Of a DNA stretch of 64,000 nt, positions 60,423 through 64,000 are shown one piece after another; position 1 is the stretch's first letter, and each line of letters starts with the position of its first letter. Position numbers and translations under genes: made by a program. The notes under the pieces were generated by a model, which was given only the letters and a program-made list of their open reading frames with translations, searched no databases and was not told the origin of the DNA. The DNA comes from Copromyces sp. CBS 386.78 (lineage: Eukaryota; Ascomycota; Sordariomycetes; Sordariales; Sordariaceae), in NCBI GenBank assembly GCA_030685235.1, contig MU839085.1, forward strand, positions 310,001-374,000, written 5' to 3'.

Positions 60423-62472
60423 ATGGCCCCTACTCTACCATCCGTACCGACCTCCTCAGAACTACCTCTACCTACACAAATCATGTGCCTCCCCATTTCA
60501 ACACCAACGAGGCAGCGTTACGCCAGGCTGCGGGACAACCTAAAGAACCAGACACAACTATGGGACGGCGTGGTGGCAACTCTGCTTGTGTTGGTTGCCC
60601 AACTCCTTATAGCTGGCATCGACCTTATGCTGGACGACCATAGTGTGGACTTTCCCCCTTCGATTCTGGCAATGGGTGCCGTATTTGTCGTGACCTCAGC
60701 AGTCGGCTGTCTAGTTCCGGGACTCGAAGGGATATACCAGAGGCGTCTGAGCCGCCCGGTAAGTGTCTTAGCCCGGCATGAACTGGCCGAAACGCTTTGG
60801 CCTCCTCCCCTCATACTGACATGCGCAGACGAACCTCCTTAACCGACACATGTCTATCGGCTTCACCATTCCTTTCGTTATGATCTGCCGAGGACCACTT
60901 GCTGATGCCCGTACCGTGGGGCTGGTTATTGCCTGCTTTGGTAAGACGTTCGTATTGAAGGTTATATAGGGGATATGCTAACACGGACAAGTCCTTACGG
61001 GTATCCTCAACACGGCATCGACGTACTTCTTAGCCTTGCCAATCCACTCATTGATGGTCCGATGGACACCACGTGCTCCCACCCAAGAACCAGAACACAC
61101 CCAAGTGATCGAAGGCCGCAGGGAACGATGGAGTTGGATTTCGAGCAAGATCATCTTGGAGCGCGATTCAATGGCCAGCAGCTTTTCCTTTGGCCTATCT
61201 TGCTCTGGTGACGAAAGCGGCTGTGAAGGGACCACCAGACCCCCGACTTCGCTCGAAAAGACTCCACCGACCGAGTCACAGGAGACACCCAAGACGGGAT
61301 TTCAAGCATGGGTTATTCGAAACCCCATGTTGGTCTTGTGTTGGTTCATGACCTTTACCGTCGGCATTCCGCTACGATACGCGCTTCACCACGACGCCTC
61401 GCTGGCGACTTTCCTCCTTTTTGCCACTTGGTTCACCATGCTGGAGATTCAAGCAGCTGTCAAGCGTTCTCAAGGCCTTGCTCCCTGGGTTCGCATCATC
61501 CTTACCGGGTCACTCAATGCCGTTCTCTGGACCTCGTTTGTAATGATGGCGTACATCTACCTCGACGCCGCGGTTAGTGACCGAGCTTTGGGCAAGATGC
61601 TAGACACTTTGCAGACCAAGACGACCCTCTCCCACCTCCTCCTTCATAGTGTCAACGGTGGAGTCGATGCGGAAGGCCACAAGCTTAATGTCTCCATGGC
61701 AGCAGGTGACATTGCTCAGTCGATTCTAAACGCCGGCCTGGTAGCCTGGGGTCTCAAGCTATACGAGTACCGCCGCCAATTGCTCTCCCGCGCCGGTTTA
61801 ACCGTCCTCATTGTCTCGTCCATCCTCGCCATGGGAAACGTCGCCCTGGGTCCTCTCTTTACTCGCGCCATCGGTCTTGCCCCCGCCTCTCGCAACATCG
61901 CCTTCACCGCCCGCAGCGTCACCATTGCGATGGGAGCTCCAGTCATGGCCACCATGGGTGGTGACGCTAGTCTGAATGCCACCATGGTGGTCATTAGTGG
62001 GATCATGTTCCAAATGGGACTAGGATTCGGGCTGGGTAGCTGGTTGGAAAAGACAATCTTTTCATGCTTTGTCAAGCAGCAGCAGAATACCGCCGCCGAG
62101 AACGCGCAAGACAAACCCGAAGGAGGAGCTAAGACGGAGCCCAAGGCGAGTCAAACTGAGCTTCTCACTGTTCCCCCTGTTCGACAACGGTCCTTTGATC
62201 TCGAGGCTCAACGGACCCCTGCGACAGCGCCTGCAGCAACGCCACTCGCACAAGGCCAAGGGATGAATGACCCACATACGGTAGCGGCTGGTTTGACGAT
62301 TGGTATAAACTCTGCTGCCATGGGTACCGCTTATCTGTATGAGGTCGGCAGCGAGGCGGCGCCGTATTCGGCTTTGTCGATGATGGCCCTTGGGGTGATG
62401 ACCGTGGGGTTTGCAAGCATTAAGCCTTTGGCGGAGTGGGTGGTGACTAGTGTTGGGGGACAGATGCAATGA
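60423..62472 (+). CDS. LrgA/LrgB-like integral membrane protein (PLGG1-type), 642 residues
   Basis: Three exons: 60423-60758, 60829-60940 and 60992-62472. Introns of 70 nt (GTAAGT...GCAG) and 51 nt (GTAAGA...CAAG with a GCTAAC branch site) keep the frame. Many hydrophobic segments occur: TM1 at about 48-70 (VVATLLVLVAQLLIAGIDLM), TM2 at about 78-99, then a group in exons 2-3. A long hydrophilic loop follows, then an LrgB-like domain with VTIAMGAPVMATMGGDASLN and GLTIGINSAAMGTAYLYE. Family knowledge: bacterial LrgA/LrgB act in murein-hydrolase control, and the fused plant protein PLGG1 moves glycolate and glycerate across the chloroplast envelope. Fungal homologues are poorly studied, so transport of a small carboxylate is only a guess. 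The ATG follows a C/A-rich leader. Confidence 0.85.
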
Positions 62473-63340
62473 TTGACTACCGACTACCTAGACGACCTAT
62501 GAACTCGACAGTTATACACGATACCTACAGGCATGATACATATCAACATCATTACGCTGCCTACCTATGACACAACAGCTACATACGATTACGAAAACCG
62601 GATGATCAGAACAATCAGAAACGGAAGATCACAGTATTCCGACATAGGCATCGGAAATTCCCTACAACCTAACCTGCATACACAAGACCTAGCTCCTCTT
62701 TGAGAGAGTAGAGCAACTCATTTTCCTACACATTTTTTCTTGTTGTACATACCTCAACTACTTGCATATCTCAGCCGGTCGGTCAAAGGATAACAGGCAC
62801 AGACAGGAGTGGTAGCACTGGTTTACAGGACAGTCGCCACCATGACCATCACGGACAGGAAATTCAAGAGGGGTCTTTAAAGGGCAAAAGGACAGAACAA
62901 GGACAAAGATAAAAGGCAGCCAGCAAGAGCAAATTGGCCAGCTTGGGATTTGCACAAAATGGTTCGACAACGGCTAGGGCACATAAAAGGGACGGAACGG
63001 CAAAGGGACGAAGTCATGGTTATGAATGAATCATGCCTTTTACGCTTCACGGCTACGCACGCTCACAGTTACGCTTGCTCATAATCTAACGACGGGAGCT
63101 TGGTTAGGGTTTTTCTCTTTTCTATCCTCTCTGACCTGTCAAGGGCAAAGAGTCGGTCGGTATCAGCGATGGATGGAACGGCGTTTGGTTCGCTTTTTTT
63201 TTTTTTTTTTTTGTCATCGGTCGGCACGGTACGGTACGGTACGGCACGGCACGGTACGGTTACGAGGGGGTTCGGTCTGCCCCGGCCGGTGTGCGTGCAG
63301 TGCAATTTTCTGTTATTATATCACATATCATATCATTATA

Positions 63341-63343
<3 letters not shown>

Positions 63344-63377
<34 letters not shown>
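63344..63377. repeat. Poly-T run (34 nt)
   Basis: Uninterrupted T. Confidence 0.95.
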
Positions 63378-63378
<1 letters not shown>

Positions 63379-63517
63379 AGTAGAAATACCCTTGCGGTTG
63401 AGCTATGGCTCCCGCGGTTTTCTTTTCTTGTTTCGGGTTTTCTTTTTTCGGACTGGAATTTCGGAATTTCGGAATTTCGGGCGGATCAATCAATCAATCA
63501 ATGGCCATTTTCGGCTT

Positions 63518-63537
63518 GGGGGGGGGGGGGGGGGGGG
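63518..63537. repeat. Poly-G run (20 nt)
   Basis: Uninterrupted G; on this strand it could form a G-quadruplex. Confidence 0.95.
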
Positions 63538-63915
63538 AAGGCCCGCGAGTCAGTACCTAGGTTGCAACTTGCAAAAGATAGTACAGGATGGATCCATTTC
63601 GTCATCATCGAGGCCTCGAGATCCCCCTGAGGTCCCCTGAGCGTCGCCCAGTCACAGCTTTGGGTGGTCGGAATGGATCGGGCAGTATGGGGACTGACTG
63701 ATTGATACAGATCATCTCGGCAGTTGTCTTGTCTTCTCTGATCTTTGTTGAGGGAAGCTTGGGGGAAAAAGAAAAGAAAAAAAAAAAGAAAAAAAGAAGG
63801 GGAGCGGGGAGCGGCAAAGAGAAAGACAGGACAAGACAGGACAGGACAAGACAACAAATAGTATTTCGGCTTGTTAGAGTAGAGGTATTGTAGTACTGGA
63901 TTAATTAATATGGTT

Positions 63916-63985
63916 ATGTCATAGCATGTCATATCATAGCATGTCATGTCATGTCATATTATGTTATAGCATGTCATACTATGTA
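63916..63985. repeat. Degenerate ATGTCATA-type tandem repeat
   Basis: Alternating ATGTCATAGC/ATGTCATATC/ATGTCATGTC units running almost to the window edge. Confidence 0.75.
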
Positions 63986-64000
63986 CATATAGACAAGCAA

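Larger units (their letters stand above)
62473..64000. other. Intergenic region rich in homopolymers
   Basis: Holds T runs (63194-63212, 63344-63377), a 20-G run (63518-63537), GGTAC/GGCAC tandem units (about 63224-63262), TTTCGGAA repeats near 63460-63480 and ATGTCATA-type repeats (about 63916-63985). Open frames here are produced by these repeats. No gene seen. Confidence 0.6.

Noticed and set aside
1..64000. CRISPR arrays, bacterial operons, prophage or rRNA genes
   Set aside because: No regularly spaced repeats of that type. Introns and gene structure are fungal, and I found no rRNA; no intact tRNA was evident by eye.

Overview
The window is nuclear DNA of a filamentous ascomycete, most likely Neurospora or a very close relative. 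Three things point there: genes with short GT-AG introns (51-206 nt) and C-ending codons; a recognisable scon-2 sulfur controller and a ro-11/NUDE gene; and a 19-kb block whose mutations are almost all C-to-T/G-to-A with CpA/TpG nearly absent, the signature of repeat-induced point mutation (RIP). The species cannot be fixed from the sequence alone.

Layout. 0.1-2.5 kb (minus): scon-2, an F-box/WD40 ubiquitin-ligase receptor. 2.5-7.4 kb: intergenic, with a few coding-like scraps. 7.4-12.5 kb (plus): a 1665-residue NACHT-type STAND NTPase. 12.5-16.9 kb: simple-sequence-rich DNA with a 67-bp inverted repeat pair (14.05/14.8 kb) and an 81-bp direct repeat pair (15.0/16.3 kb). 16.9-19.1 kb (minus): ro-11/NUDE dynein regulator. 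22.3-23.2 kb (minus): a Nudix hydrolase of the ADP-ribose pyrophosphatase type. 25.4-27.1 kb (plus) and 27.9-29.5 kb (minus): two low-complexity hypothetical proteins with converging 3' ends. 30.8-32.3 kb (minus): small doubtful genes. 32.7-35.0 kb (minus): a five-exon coiled-coil protein. 60.4-62.5 kb (plus): a three-exon LrgA/LrgB-like membrane protein.

36.3-55.3 kb is the centrepiece: three transposons nested like dolls. A hAT-type DNA transposon (8-bp target duplication, about 21-bp terminal inverted repeats, about 3.24 kb when the insertions are removed) is split inside its transposase by a Ty3/gypsy element B (298-bp LTRs, 5-bp target duplication, about 8.42 kb). B is in turn split by a second Ty3/gypsy element A (241-bp LTRs, perfect 5-bp target duplication, 7326 bp). 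All three read on the minus strand and all are destroyed by RIP; no open frame of 60 codons survives between 36.4 and 55.1 kb. Insertion order is hAT, then B, then A. The LTRs of A are much less mutated than its body and keep a hairpin-rich segment. A possible RIP-damaged tRNA-like sequence lies inside B.

The genes do not form an obvious pathway or cluster. They are ordinary separate fungal transcription units (sulfur regulation, dynein-dependent nuclear movement, nucleotide sanitation, membrane transport, possible allorecognition or innate immunity) around a heterochromatin-type island. A 10-N assembly gap at 57601-57610 lies between two near-copies of the same ~100-bp sequence and is probably an assembly artefact.
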